Source of the DNA: JAADHY01 sp964428935
GTDB taxonomy: Bacteria; Planctomycetota; Planctomycetia; Planctomycetales; Planctomycetaceae
Direction: 5' to 3'
Assembly: GCA_964428935.1 (NCBI GenBank)
Contig: CAYSAG010000051.1
Coordinates: forward strand, 1 to 22,833
Length of the DNA: 22,833 nucleotides
The notes beneath the pieces are model-generated. The model saw only the letters and a list, made by a program, of their open reading frames with translations, was not told the DNA's origin and did no database searches. This document shows positions 1 through 8,254 of the stretch, one piece after another. Position 1 is the stretch's first letter. Each line of letters opens with the position of its first letter. The position numbers and the translations under genes were made by a program.

Positions 1-2
1 CT

Positions 3-677
3 TACAGTGCTCCGGAATTCTGGTGGAAGCGGACGACCCAAGTCGAGAACCCCGACCTGCCGTGGTTGGTGCGAGCCGTTCGCACGGTCGGTCGGTGGCT
101 GGCAAAGGCAATCGACAAGGTCATTGAGGGGCTGCGCTGGATTTTGCGAAAGTTGTTCCGTCCGTTGGCCGGCCGGCCCGCAGACGGCAGCGAGACGGCG
201 CTGGCGGTGTGGGCGACGCGCTCGCTCCTGCTCGCCCTCGGCGTCCTCATTCTTGCACTCCTTCTTCGCCACGCCGGTCCGGTGCTGCGGCAGTGGCTGG
301 CGCGGGAGACGCGGTTTGAGCGAGGCTCGACGTTGCCGGAGGTCGAAACGCTGCCAGCTCCCGACCGGCTGCTGGCCGAAGCCAACCAACGGCTTCAGCG
401 AGGAAACTACCGCGAGGCGGTCCGCTACGCCTTCCTGGCTCTGTTGGCGGGTCTTCAGGACCGAGGCTGGCTGCGTTACGACCCGTCGCGGACGAACCGC
501 GAGTACTACCGTGAGCTGCTGCCGCGGCGAGTGGTGGCCGACGGCTTCCGACTGGTCGCCGCCGACTTCGAGCGGGTCTGGTACGGCGGTCGACCGGCCG
601 ACCGGGCTTGGGCCGAGCGGGTCCTGGCTGCTTGCAGGCAACTGTTGACTCAACAGGCGTCGGAGGCGGCCTCGTGA
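3..677 (+). CDS. DUF4129 domain membrane protein, 5' end missing
   Basis: The reading frame is already open at the left edge (first whole codon at 3), so the start lies outside the window. The visible 224 residues hold an amphipathic, Arg/Lys/Trp-rich stretch, one hydrophobic segment (around residues 75–95, rich in Leu/Ala), and a C-terminal DUF4129-like domain. That domain has the typical run 'RGNYREAVRYAFLALLAGL', then 'TNREYYREL' and 'FERVWYGG'. DUF4129 proteins are membrane proteins of unknown function that usually sit beside DUF4350, MoxR and DUF58 genes, exactly as here. The TGA stop overlaps the GTG start of the next gene, so the two are probably translationally coupled. Family assignment is by eye from the C-terminal pattern; the missing N-terminus may hold further membrane segments. 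Confidence 0.75.
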   Translation, partial: YSAPEFWWKRTTQVENPDLPWLVRAVRTVGRWLAKAIDKVIEGLRWILRKLFRPLAGRPADGSETALAVWATRSLLLALGVLILALLLRHAGPVLRQWLARETRFERGSTLPEVETLPAPDRLLAEANQRLQRGNYREAVRYAFLALLAGLQDRGWLRYDPSRTNREYYRELLPRRVVADGFRLVAADFERVWYGGRPADRAWAERVLAACRQLLTQQASEAAS

Positions 678-1846
678 AGACCAAAGGACGAACCGTCTTC
701 GTGGTGCTGACCGTGGCGGTGCTGCTGGCCGTCACGTACTTCGCCGGAAGCCGGCTGAGCGCCGTGTACCGGACGCCGCTGTCGGCGTGCGTCGAGGATT
801 CGGGCACCGGCGGTGGGCTCGCCGTCGTCCGGTTTGCCGAGCGGCTGGGGTACCAAGTCGTCCCGGTGCGCGAACCGGTGTGGCAGGGCGTGAGCTCATT
901 GCCGGCGTCGGAAGGCGTGTGTCTGGTCACGGCGGGCGCCGCCAAGTGGCAACCACCGGACCCACACACGGGCGAAGCGGCCTGGGCGCGTCTGAAGTCT
1001 TGGGTCGAGCGGGGCAACTCGCTGGTGGTGCTGGCCGTCAACGCGGACGGCTTGCCGCCGTTCCTTTTCGACGACGCGGAGCAGGAACCGGCTGTCGCGA
1101 ACGAGCGGGTGGCGTTCTTCTACGCGGTCAGCGTGCCGGACGAGTCGGCAACAGAGCCTCAGACAACTGTGGTTCCGACGCCGTACGGTCCCCTGACCGT
1201 GCTCAAGGACGGCCCGAGGCTCCAGACGGAACCGGCGGACGGACAACTGTTCGGCGACGCCGACGGCACCGTGTTGCTGCGGGTGTCCGTGGGCCGAGGT
1301 CGGGTGCTCGTTCTGCTGGACGACTTTGCCTGGGTCAACGCCGGCTTGGACTGGGGCGAGAACGCAGCCGCGCTGGCCGCGGTTCTTCACGAGAACGCCA
1401 CCTCAGGTCTGGTTGCGGTCGACGAGTACCGGCACGGACACGGACGGACCGACTCGTTCGTCACGTTCGGGCTGTCGCTGCCGGGAGCAACCAGCTTTCT
1501 GAGCATTGCTCTGATTTGGACGCTGCTTTACGTTTGGGCGGGCAACTGGCGGTTCGGGCCGCCGGAACCGTACGAACAGCCGGAGCGGCGAACGGCCATG
1601 GAGTACATTGAGTCGGTGGCCGAGCTGTACCGGCGGGCCCAGGCCGCTCCGCTGGCCGTGGCCGCCGTGGCGAACCGGCTGCGGCTGTTGAGTCGTCAAC
1701 GCGGCCACGAGGCGGAGGACGTGGCCGAACGGCTGGCGGAAGCCGACCGGTACGTCCAAAGCGGCGAGCGGCCGGCACAGCCAACCGCCGCCTGTCGATT
1801 GGTTCGAGAGCTGATTCAACTGAGGAAGCAACGGTATGGACATTGA
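674..1846 (+). CDS. DUF4350 domain membrane protein
   Basis: A 390-residue protein. I chose the GTG at 674 because a GGAGG ribosome site (662–666) sits seven bases upstream and the start overlaps the preceding stop as GTGA; the open frame extends further upstream but inside the previous gene. It begins with an uncleaved signal or membrane segment (about residues 6–24), followed by an extracytoplasmic DUF4350 domain that contains a ThuA/glutamine-amidotransferase-like fold in known relatives. A second membrane segment lies around residue 280 ('SFLSIALIWTLLYVWAG'). A cytoplasmic tail follows with 'RFGPPEPYEQPERR' and 'EYIESVAELYRRAQA', typical of the family. The function of DUF4350 proteins is not established; the constant association with MoxR and DUF58 suggests a membrane partner of the ATPase. 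Its end overlaps the moxR start by 11 bases. Confidence 0.85.
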   Translation: MKTKGRTVFVVLTVAVLLAVTYFAGSRLSAVYRTPLSACVEDSGTGGGLAVVRFAERLGYQVVPVREPVWQGVSSLPASEGVCLVTAGAAKWQPPDPHTGEAAWARLKSWVERGNSLVVLAVNADGLPPFLFDDAEQEPAVANERVAFFYAVSVPDESATEPQTTVVPTPYGPLTVLKDGPRLQTEPADGQLFGDADGTVLLRVSVGRGRVLVLLDDFAWVNAGLDWGENAAALAAVLHENATSGLVAVDEYRHGHGRTDSFVTFGLSLPGATSFLSIALIWTLLYVWAGNWRFGPPEPYEQPERRTAMEYIESVAELYRRAQAAPLAVAAVANRLRLLSRQRGHEAEDVAERLAEADRYVQSGERPAQPTAACRLVRELIQLRKQRYGH

Positions 1847-2792
1847 CGGTGTGCACCAACAGGCCGAGCGGCTTCGTAAGGGGTTGACCAGCGTCTTCGC
1901 CGGGCAGCCCGAGTTGGTCGACTGCTTGCTAGCGACAGTCTACTCGGGCGGACACGTCTTGCTGGAGGGCGTGCCGGGGGTGGGCAAGACGCTGCTGGCC
2001 AAGGCTCTGGCTCGCCTGCTGGGCGCGGAGTTCCGTCGAATTCAGTTCACCCCCGACCTCATGCCGTCAGACATTCTGGGCACCGAGGTCTACCAAATGG
2101 AAACTCGGCGGTTCGAGCTCCGCGAGGGGCCGGTTTTCACGACCATTCTGCTGGCCGACGAGGTGAACCGAACGCCGCCCAAGACGCAAGCCGCTCTGCT
2201 GGAAGTCATGGAAGAGCGGACGGTCTCGCTGGGCGGTCGAACCCGCGCGCTGCCGCCGTTGTTCACGGTCTTGGCCACGCAAAACCCAATCGAGTACGAA
2301 GGAACCTACCCGCTGCCCGAAGCGCAGGTCGACCGGTTCATGGTCAAACTGCTGGTCGACTACCCCAGCGAGGAAGACGACTTGGTCATTCTGGACCACT
2401 ACAACCAGAACCGCGACCTGCACCGCGAGGTTGTCGAACGGCTGCAGCCAGTGACCTCGCCGGACGAAGTCCTGGCCGCTCGCGAAACCGTGCGACAGGT
2501 GGCCGCTTCGCCCGACATTCTGAAGTACATTCGGGCCATTGTTCGCCGGACCCGGCAGCACCCGCAGGTGCAGTTGGGAGCGAGTCCGCGGGGGGCCATT
2601 CATTTGTTGCTGTTGAGCAAAGCGGTGGCCGTCATGGACGGACGCGACTTTGTCACACCGGACGACGTCAAGACGGTCGCTCCCGCCGTGCTCCGCCACC
2701 GCCTGCTGCTCACGCCGGAGGCCCAGGTGGCGGCTCGCACCGCGGACCAGGTGTTGCAGTCGGTGCTGGGACAGGTCGAGGTGCCGCGGTGA
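1836..2792 (+). CDS. moxR: MoxR-family AAA+ ATPase
   Basis: A 318-residue AAA+ ATPase of the MoxR group, chaperone-like ATPases thought to help mature or activate protein complexes, often with VWA or DUF58 partners. Walker A is GVPGVGKT (residues 45–52), Walker B ILLADE (104–109), and the sensor-1 region ATQNP (about 148–152) is followed by 'EYEGTYPLPEAQVDRF', the classic MoxR signature. The C-terminal lid domain is present and the length matches the family. A GAGGA ribosome site (1822–1826) lies nine bases before the ATG, inside the end of the DUF4350 gene. The stop overlaps the DUF58 start as GTGA, so the complete core operon is coupled. The substrate cannot be read from the sequence. Confidence 0.95.
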   Translation: MDIDGVHQQAERLRKGLTSVFAGQPELVDCLLATVYSGGHVLLEGVPGVGKTLLAKALARLLGAEFRRIQFTPDLMPSDILGTEVYQMETRRFELREGPVFTTILLADEVNRTPPKTQAALLEVMEERTVSLGGRTRALPPLFTVLATQNPIEYEGTYPLPEAQVDRFMVKLLVDYPSEEDDLVILDHYNQNRDLHREVVERLQPVTSPDEVLAARETVRQVAASPDILKYIRAIVRRTRQHPQVQLGASPRGAIHLLLLSKAVAVMDGRDFVTPDDVKTVAPAVLRHRLLLTPEAQVAARTADQVLQSVLGQVEVPR

Positions 2793-4099
2793 TTCCGACA
2801 GCCCGCACGTTTCAACTGGGGTTGGTTTCGCTGGCCGTCCTGGTGTTGGGCCGAGGGACGCCGACCAGTGTGGCGTTGGCCTGGACTGTGGTCGCGGTGG
2901 CCCTGTTGGGCTTCCTGGTCGACGCTTGGCTGGCTTGGCGGCGACCTCGGTTGCGTCTGGAACGGCTTGCTCCGACGCAGCTCCACGTCGACCAACCGCA
3001 CCCAATTCAGTGGCGAGTCGAGAACCGGTCGCCGTTCGCCGTGACCGTTCGGCTTCGCGACGCTCGGCCCTCGCACACGCGAGCCGAGCCGCTGGAGCTG
3101 GTCGCCACAGTTCCAGCTCACTCACGTCGGGTCTTGACTTACCAGTGCACGCCGACGCGCCGAGGTCCGGACCAGTTCGGCGACGCGGTCTACCGCGTGC
3201 GCGGTCCGCTCGGACTGGCCTGGGTCCAGCGCAAGCAGCCGGCCGCTCAGCCGGTTCGCGTCCTGCCTCACTTGGCCAATTGGAAGGCGGCGGAGCTGGC
3301 GGAACGGCAGGCGTTGGTGCGTCAGTCGGGCAGTCACCGTTACCGCTGGCGCGGTTCGGGCACGCTGTTCGAATCCCTGCGCGAGTACTCGCCCGAAGAC
3401 GACATTCGCTGGGTCGACTGGAAAGCCACAGCCCGCCTGCAAAGACCGATTAGTCGCAATTACGAAGTGGAGCGGCACCAGCAAGTCATGCTGCTGGTCG
3501 ACGCCAGCCGAATGATGTCCACTTACTGCGGGCACCGGACCAAGTTCGACGCCGCACTGGAAGCAGCCGTGTTGGCCATGCGAGCCGCCATTGACCAAGG
3601 CGACTCGGCCGGTCTGCTCCTCTTCTCCGACCGCGTCGACGCTTACCTGCACCCACGGCGGGAACGGAGTCAGCTGCAAGCGGCCATGGAACTGCTCTAC
3701 GACCGCTACCCGAAGTTGGTCGAGCCGGACTTCGAGTCGGCACTGACTCTGACGGCCGTTCGTCTTCAGCGGCGCAGTCTGATTGTCGTGCTGACGGACG
3801 TGACGGTGGTCGAAGCGGCTCGGCGAATGGCCGCCTACTTGCGCCGGCTGACTCCCCGGCACCTGCCGCTGGTGGCCACCATTGCCGACGACGTGGTGAC
3901 CGAACTGGAAGTGACGGAACCGAGGACCGCCGAAGAGCTTTACCAAGTGGCCGTGGCGAATGAGCTCATGCACCAGCGAGCGGAATTGCTGCACGAATTG
4001 CGGTCGGCGGGAATCGAGGTGGTCGACACCCGGGCCGACCAGTTGGCCACGCAAACAATCGAACGCTACTTCGAGCTGAAGCGTCGGCTCCGGCTGTGA
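2789..4099 (+). CDS. DUF58 domain protein (VWA-like), partner of MoxR
   Basis: A 436-residue protein starting at a GTG that overlaps the moxR stop; GAGG at about 2779–2782 is a reasonable ribosome site. Two closely spaced hydrophobic segments occupy roughly residues 8–48, followed by a beta-rich extracytoplasmic or cytoplasmic region. The DUF58 hallmark 'YSPEDDIRWVDWKATARL' lies around residues 201–218. After it comes a von Willebrand-A-like fold with 'VMLLVDASRMMS', in which the usual DxSxS metal site reads DASRM, so the third position is not Ser and metal binding may be weakened. DUF58 proteins nearly always accompany MoxR ATPases; the role is unknown. This is the last gene of the operon: the next 499 bases carry no convincing gene. 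Confidence 0.9.
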   Translation: MIPTARTFQLGLVSLAVLVLGRGTPTSVALAWTVVAVALLGFLVDAWLAWRRPRLRLERLAPTQLHVDQPHPIQWRVENRSPFAVTVRLRDARPSHTRAEPLELVATVPAHSRRVLTYQCTPTRRGPDQFGDAVYRVRGPLGLAWVQRKQPAAQPVRVLPHLANWKAAELAERQALVRQSGSHRYRWRGSGTLFESLREYSPEDDIRWVDWKATARLQRPISRNYEVERHQQVMLLVDASRMMSTYCGHRTKFDAALEAAVLAMRAAIDQGDSAGLLLFSDRVDAYLHPRRERSQLQAAMELLYDRYPKLVEPDFESALTLTAVRLQRRSLIVVLTDVTVVEAARRMAAYLRRLTPRHLPLVATIADDVVTELEVTEPRTAEELYQVAVANELMHQRAELLHELRSAGIEVVDTRADQLATQTIERYFELKRRLRL

Positions 4100-4268
4100 C
4101 GCCGTGAACGGCGTGGGAGCTGGCGTCAGCAGGCGGTCCGGTCCGGCGGCGGACAAACGGTCGGCACTGCTTTCGCGGCGCCGCAGCTTTCGACTCCCGT
4201 CCGGGCCGGTTGCGTTCGACCACTCCCCCCTGGACTGCCTCGACCGTTGTTGTCCTACCCCAGCGAAA

Positions 4269-4286
4269 TGCCGGCAATTGTCGGCA
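4269..4286. promoter_or_regulatory. 18-bp near-perfect palindrome, operator-like
   Basis: TGCCGGCAATTGTCGGCA reads the same on both strands except for one mismatched pair and is centred on CAATTG. Its size and symmetry fit a dimeric repressor site. It lies 170 bp after the DUF58 stop and 313 bp before the ATL start. No regulator gene is nearby, so the operator role is inference only. Confidence 0.35.
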
Positions 4287-4372
4287 AAGGGTTGTTTGGC
4301 CGGCGGCAGCGCGTTAGCCTAAAACTTGTGGCAGCTCTGGAGGACGAAAGCGAGGCGTTCGAGAGAGTTTTC

Positions 4373-4400
4373 GCGGCTCTGGGGGGCGTGGCAGAGCCGC
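4373..4400 (+). other. Strong stem-loop between DUF58 and the ATL gene
   Basis: GCGGCTCTG (4373–4381) pairs perfectly with CAGAGCCGC (4392–4400) across a 10-nt G-rich loop. There is no T-run after it, so it is not a standard intrinsic terminator. It could be part of a structured RNA, a transcription end that works with Rho, or a repeat. Confidence 0.45.
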
Positions 4401-4598
4401 TTCCCTGTCGGGGCGGCAGAGCTTTTGGCGGGCAAGCGTGTTGAAGAGCTCCGGACTGGCAGCTCGGTCCGTGCCAAGGGGCCACGACAGGACAGACGCC
4501 GCGAAAAGTCGGGCCCGTCCGGAACGAAGCGGTCCGTTCCACACGTTTTCTTCGGTTCGACCCGTCTGTCAAAGCAGAACGAGAAGGGGGAATGAACG

Positions 4599-4952
4599 AT
4601 GGTTTCAGCCCGAGCCCAGGAAGTCGCCGAAATACTTTGGGAACTGAAGCGGGCGGGCAAGGTGGCCACGTACACGGCCATTGCTCGCCGCGCCGGGTTC
4701 AGTCCGGGGGCTCACGGCAACACGCTGAAAAAGTACTTGGACGCCGTCCGAAAAGACTGGCCGCACTTGCAGTGGTGGCGAGCCATTCGGGACGACGGAA
4801 CCGTCGAGAAAGACTCCGAGCAGGCCGAAAAGCTGCGTGAAGCGGGCTTCGAATTGGAAGAGTGCACGTCCGAGAACGGCAAACCCCAAGTGCGAATTGC
4901 CGCGCTGGAAGAACACCTCATGAGTTGGACGGAGGAGGGAGTCGAAGGGTAG
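4599..4952 (+). CDS. Alkyltransferase-like (ATL) DNA-binding protein
   Basis: A 117-residue protein that resembles the C-terminal DNA-binding domain of O6-alkylguanine-DNA alkyltransferase. The stretch 'GKVATYTAIARRAGF' (residues 20–34) matches the family's GxVxTYgxIA helix-turn-helix, including the base-flipping Tyr (Y25). Where active enzymes have P-C-H-R-V, this protein has Q58-W59-W60-R61-A62, so Trp replaces the alkyl-accepting Cys. This is the mark of ATL proteins, which bind O6-alkylguanine without repairing it and hand the lesion to nucleotide excision repair. The usual Arg finger (AAR in active enzymes) appears to be His39, a by-eye alignment. A GGGGG ribosome site (4586–4590) precedes the ATG by eight bases; an upstream ATG at 4592 is in another frame. 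It converges on uvrA, 201 bp away. ATL is the best call; a DNA-binding domain with another role is the alternative. Confidence 0.8.
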   Translation: MVSARAQEVAEILWELKRAGKVATYTAIARRAGFSPGAHGNTLKKYLDAVRKDWPHLQWWRAIRDDGTVEKDSEQAEKLREAGFELEECTSENGKPQVRIAALEEHLMSWTEEGVEG

Positions 4953-5153
4953 GACGGACCGAGCGGCCGGTTCGGCCCACTTGCACGACGGCGTCCCGCC
5001 ACAACCCGACGTGACGCAACCGTTTCCAGACCGGCCGGAAGGCCGTGTCTACTCGAGGGTTCTTTGCCCGACGCAGCTCCACGCCGGGCCGGTGTGACCC
5101 GTTCCCTTACCGCGGCGACACACGACTGGGGCCGTCGGTCCGTGCCGGACTTT

Positions 5154-7880
5154 TCAGCCCTTGCCGGTCAGCAGTCTGGCGAGGTATTGGCCGGTGTAGC
5201 TGCTCTTGCGACGAGCCACTTGGCGGGGTGTGCCGCTTGCCACCACTTGTCCGCCTCGTTCGCCGCCCTCGGGCCCCAAGTCGACCACCCAGTCTGCTGC
5301 GGCGACCAGGTCCAGGTTGTGTTCAATGACGACCACGCTGTGTCCCTGCTCGACCAATCGGTGCAGCAGCTGGACCAGGCGCTCCACGTCGGCCGGGTGC
5401 AGGCCCGTCGTCGGCTCGTCCAGCACGAACAGAGTCGGAGCGGTCGAAGGCTGCCCCAGTTCCGCGGCCAGCTTGACCCGCTGAGCCTCGCCACCGGAGA
5501 GCGACGTGGACGGTTGCCCCAGCTTCAGGTACCCCAGCCCAATGTCGACGAAGGTCTGCAGTTGAGCCCTCAGACGCGGGAACTGGTCGAAGAACGCAAC
5601 CGCCTCGTCGAACCTCATGTCCAGCACGTCGGCAATGCTCTTTCCGCGGTAGCGGACCGTCAACGTGGCTCGGTTGAAACGCCGACCACCGCACTCCGAA
5701 CACTCGACCAGCAACTCGGCCAGTGGCGGCATTTCCAGCTTGCGAACGCCCTGCCCGGCACAGTGCGGACAGCGTCCGGCCGTCGCGTTGAAGCTGAAGC
5801 GGCTGGCGGTGTAGCCACGAATTCGAGCTTCCCGGGTTCGAGCGAAAATCCGGCGAATGTGGTCCCAAACGCCGCAGTAGGTGGCCGGAGTGGACCGCGG
5901 GGTCTTTCCAATGGGCGAGCGGTCGACCTGCACGACTCGACCCACGTGTTCAAAGCCGCGCAGCTCCACGCCGGCCAGCTCGCCCGCCTCCTCCGGCACG
6001 ACAAACACCGACGGCGGACGTTCGCTGGCCCGACGCAACGCTCCCCCACCGGCCGACCTTCGGCCCAGCGCCTGCTGCAAGACCGGCACCAACGTCTCCG
6101 TCACCAACGACGTCTTTCCCGACCCGCTGACACCGGTCACGGCGACCAGACAGTGAAGCGGCAACTCCACGCAGACGTTCTGCAGGTTGTGCAGTCGCGC
6201 GTTCCGGAGTTCCAGTCGGGGAGCGGAGCGGACGGCTCGCCGTTTACGTCCCGCGGGCCGAGCCGCCGCGCCGGCTTCGTCTCGCAGAAACCGAGCGGTG
6301 ACGGACTGGCGGCATTGAGCCACTTGTGACGGCGGACCGGCCGCCACGACGCGTCCTCCGTCCTGTCCCGCTCCCGGCCCCAAGTCCACCAACCAGTCCG
6401 CTTGCCGAAGCACCGCCGGCTCGTGTTCCACGACCAACACCGAGCTGCCGCCTTGGCACAGCCGTCGCAGGGAACGCACCAAGCGGTCTGTGTCCCGCGC
6501 GTGCAAGCCGACGGTGGGCTCGTCCAGAATGTAACACACGCCCGCCACGCCCGCTCCCAAGCAGGCCGCCAGCCGAGCCCGTTGGTACTCGCCGCCCGAA
6601 AGACTGCGAGTCGGTCGGTCCAACGACACGTAGCCCAAACCGACCTCGCACAAGAACCGCAGACGTGAGGTGATTTCGGGCAAGACTTTGCTCGCCACCA
6701 AGGCCGCGTGGACCGACAGCGTCCCGTTCCCGGACTGTTCCAGCAACGGCACCGGGCCCGTCCGACTCTTCGCCCGCTCGGCCTCTTGCAACGCCCTGTC
6801 GAAAAACTCCAAGGCCGCCTCGACCGACAGCGCCGTCAGTTCGTGAATGGCTTTGCCCAAGAAGGTGACCGCTCGAGGGAACGGGCCCAGCCGACTGCCC
6901 TGGCACTCCTCACACCGTTGCAGCGACACACCGGCTGGAAGGTCGGTCAGGGGAGCGTCGGCGTCGCGTTCGCGGCGTCGCCTTCGCGTCCGACGAAGCT
7001 CACCGACCGGAACGGCTCCCAAACCCCGACACCGCGGACAGGCACCGTACGGGCTGTTGAAGCTGAAGGTCCTCGGCTCCAGGTTCGGGAAGCTGAGGCC
7101 GCAGTCGCGACAGGCGTTTCGGTCGCTGAACAACACGTCTTGCCAACCGGCGTCCGACTGGTAGCACACCAGGCATTGCCCGTCGGCCAGACGCAGAGCG
7201 GCTTGCACCGACTCGGCCAACCGTTGGCGAATGCCCGGCTTCAGCACCAGGCGGTCGACCACAGCCTCGACGGTGTGCTCCCGCGACGCAGCCAGCTCCG
7301 GCGGTGTCGTGACGTCCAACACTTCGCCGTCGACGCGAGCCCGCACGTAGCCTTCGCGAACAATCCGCTCGAACACCTCGCGGTGCTGTCCGCGTCGAGC
7401 TCGCAGCAGGGGAGCCAACACCAACACGCGCCGTCCTTCGCCCAATTGCAGCACGGCGTCGACAATGGCTGTGCTGGTCTGCTGAGAAATGGGCCGACCG
7501 CACTGAGGACAATGAGCTTGTCCGGCGCGAGCGTACAAGAGGCGAAGAAAGTCGTAGATTTCCGTCGTGGTGGCCAGCGTGCTGCGGACGTGCGCCGTGG
7601 AGGCTTGCTGGTCAATGCTCAGCGTCGGCGGAAGGCCGTCGATTTGGTCGACGTCGGGACGCTGGACTTCGCTGAGCAGCAGGCGCGAGCGTCCGGCCAG
7701 ACAGACCAGGTACCGCCGTTGCCCTTCGGCGAAGATCGTGTCGCGGGCCAACGAGCTCTTGCCACTGCCGCTCACGCCCGAAATGACGACCAGCCGTCCC
7801 AACGGAATGTCGACGTCGACGCTCTGCAAGTTGTGGACGCGAGCGCCGCGAATGACAATCCGGTCGACTGCCGCGTTCAT
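5154..7880 (-). CDS. uvrA: Excinuclease ABC subunit A (UvrA-type ATPase)
   Basis: A 908-residue UvrA, the damage-recognition ATPase of nucleotide excision repair. Two ABC modules are visible: Walker A GVSGSGKS (about 35–42) and GVSGSGKT (583–590), signatures LSGGEYQR (427–434) and LSGGEAQR (about 795–802). Both have their Walker B, ILDEPTVGLH and VLDEPTTGLH. Zinc site 1 is C257/C260/C281/C284 around 'LEPRTFSFNSPYGACPRC'; zinc site 2 is C704/C707/C727/C730. The UvrB-binding region (about 125–240) is present, with an extra CPQC pair at 124–127. Residues 57–76 differ from the canonical YVESLSAYARQF…PDVD segment, so this may be a UvrA paralogue rather than the only uvrA. I chose the ATG at 7880 because it matches the family's N-terminus and overlaps the upstream stop as ATGA. 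Confidence 0.93.
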   Translation of the reverse strand: MNAAVDRIVIRGARVHNLQSVDVDIPLGRLVVISGVSGSGKSSLARDTIFAEGQRRYLVCLAGRSRLLLSEVQRPDVDQIDGLPPTLSIDQQASTAHVRSTLATTTEIYDFLRLLYARAGQAHCPQCGRPISQQTSTAIVDAVLQLGEGRRVLVLAPLLRARRGQHREVFERIVREGYVRARVDGEVLDVTTPPELAASREHTVEAVVDRLVLKPGIRQRLAESVQAALRLADGQCLVCYQSDAGWQDVLFSDRNACRDCGLSFPNLEPRTFSFNSPYGACPRCRGLGAVPVGELRRTRRRRRERDADAPLTDLPAGVSLQRCEECQGSRLGPFPRAVTFLGKAIHELTALSVEAALEFFDRALQEAERAKSRTGPVPLLEQSGNGTLSVHAALVASKVLPEITSRLRFLCEVGLGYVSLDRPTRSLSGGEYQRARLAACLGAGVAGVCYILDEPTVGLHARDTDRLVRSLRRLCQGGSSVLVVEHEPAVLRQADWLVDLGPGAGQDGGRVVAAGPPSQVAQCRQSVTARFLRDEAGAAARPAGRKRRAVRSAPRLELRNARLHNLQNVCVELPLHCLVAVTGVSGSGKTSLVTETLVPVLQQALGRRSAGGGALRRASERPPSVFVVPEEAGELAGVELRGFEHVGRVVQVDRSPIGKTPRSTPATYCGVWDHIRRIFARTREARIRGYTASRFSFNATAGRCPHCAGQGVRKLEMPPLAELLVECSECGGRRFNRATLTVRYRGKSIADVLDMRFDEAVAFFDQFPRLRAQLQTFVDIGLGYLKLGQPSTSLSGGEAQRVKLAAELGQPSTAPTLFVLDEPTTGLHPADVERLVQLLHRLVEQGHSVVVIEHNLDLVAAADWVVDLGPEGGERGGQVVASGTPRQVARRKSSYTGQYLARLLTGKG

Positions 7881-8221
7881 GGCGTGTCGTCTTCCGTGGC
7901 AGTGCTGCTGGAAGTGGGGGCTTTCGCCGACGGGGCCGTCGAGCTCGCTGCGCCCGGCTGCTCCGAGCCACCGCCGGTCGCAGCCTGAACCGCCGCCGTG
8001 GCTGTGTCCCGCAGCCGACGGAGCCACCGTCGGGCCCACGCAAACTCAATGGCCAGAATGCCCAGTCCAATCGGAATGACGACCACGGCCGGGCCGGGTA
8101 AGAAAATCAGCGAGACCCCAAACAGCACGACCGTCGTGCCAATGACAAAGACGACCACGCGGCGAGCCTGTCGGTAGGCCGAGTAGGCGAAGTCGTTGAA
8201 GTGCTTGAACCAGCGTGGCAT
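7877..8221 (-). CDS. PGPGW-type small transmembrane protein
   Basis: A 114-residue membrane protein. A basic N-terminus (residues 1–21) is followed by two adjoining hydrophobic segments (about 22–40 and 45–62) separated by 'FLPGPAVVVIPIG', the signature loop of the PGPGW family (putative transmembrane proteins of unknown function). 'WARRWLRRLRD' ends the membrane part, and a Ser/Thr/Ala-rich acidic tail of about 35 residues completes it. The stop overlaps the uvrA start by four bases (ATGA), so the two are translationally coupled even though no functional link is known. It lies 33 bp after ilvE in the same direction. Confidence 0.85.
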   Translation of the reverse strand: MPRWFKHFNDFAYSAYRQARRVVVFVIGTTVVLFGVSLIFLPGPAVVVIPIGLGILAIEFAWARRWLRRLRDTATAAVQAATGGGSEQPGAASSTAPSAKAPTSSSTATEDDTP

Positions 8222-8254
8222 GCGGAGCTTGTCGCAGTAGGGGCCTGACGGCGC

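Larger units (their letters stand above)
4100..4598. other. 499-bp gap with inverted repeats, no convincing gene
   Basis: Short open frames exist here but none has a family-like sequence or a good ribosome site. The gap holds a near-perfect 18-bp palindrome (4269–4286) and a strong 9-bp-stem hairpin (4373–4400). It also holds four related octamers in the order GGCAGCTC (4330–4337), GGCAGAGC (4390–4397), GGCAGAGC (4415–4422), GGCAGCTC (4458–4465). Somewhere here the DUF58 operon must end and the promoter of the ATL gene must lie; no good -35/-10 pair was seen. A structured non-coding RNA is possible but unproven. Confidence 0.5.

Noticed and set aside
2067..3125. Long minus-strand open frame opposite moxR and DUF58
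   Set aside because: It is the antisense shadow of two clear genes, with low-complexity Arg/Pro/Gln-rich sequence typical of GC-rich antisense frames; similar frames opposite other genes were dropped for the same reason.
4554..4563. tRNA T-loop-like GGTTCGACCC
   Set aside because: The flanking bases do not form a T-stem or acceptor stem, and no D- or anticodon arm fits upstream.
2978..5086. 16-base match CCGACGCAGCTCCACG at about 2978 and 5071 as a dispersed repeat
   Set aside because: One copy lies inside the DUF58 coding region in normal codon context and the similarity does not extend; chance is likely in GC-rich DNA.
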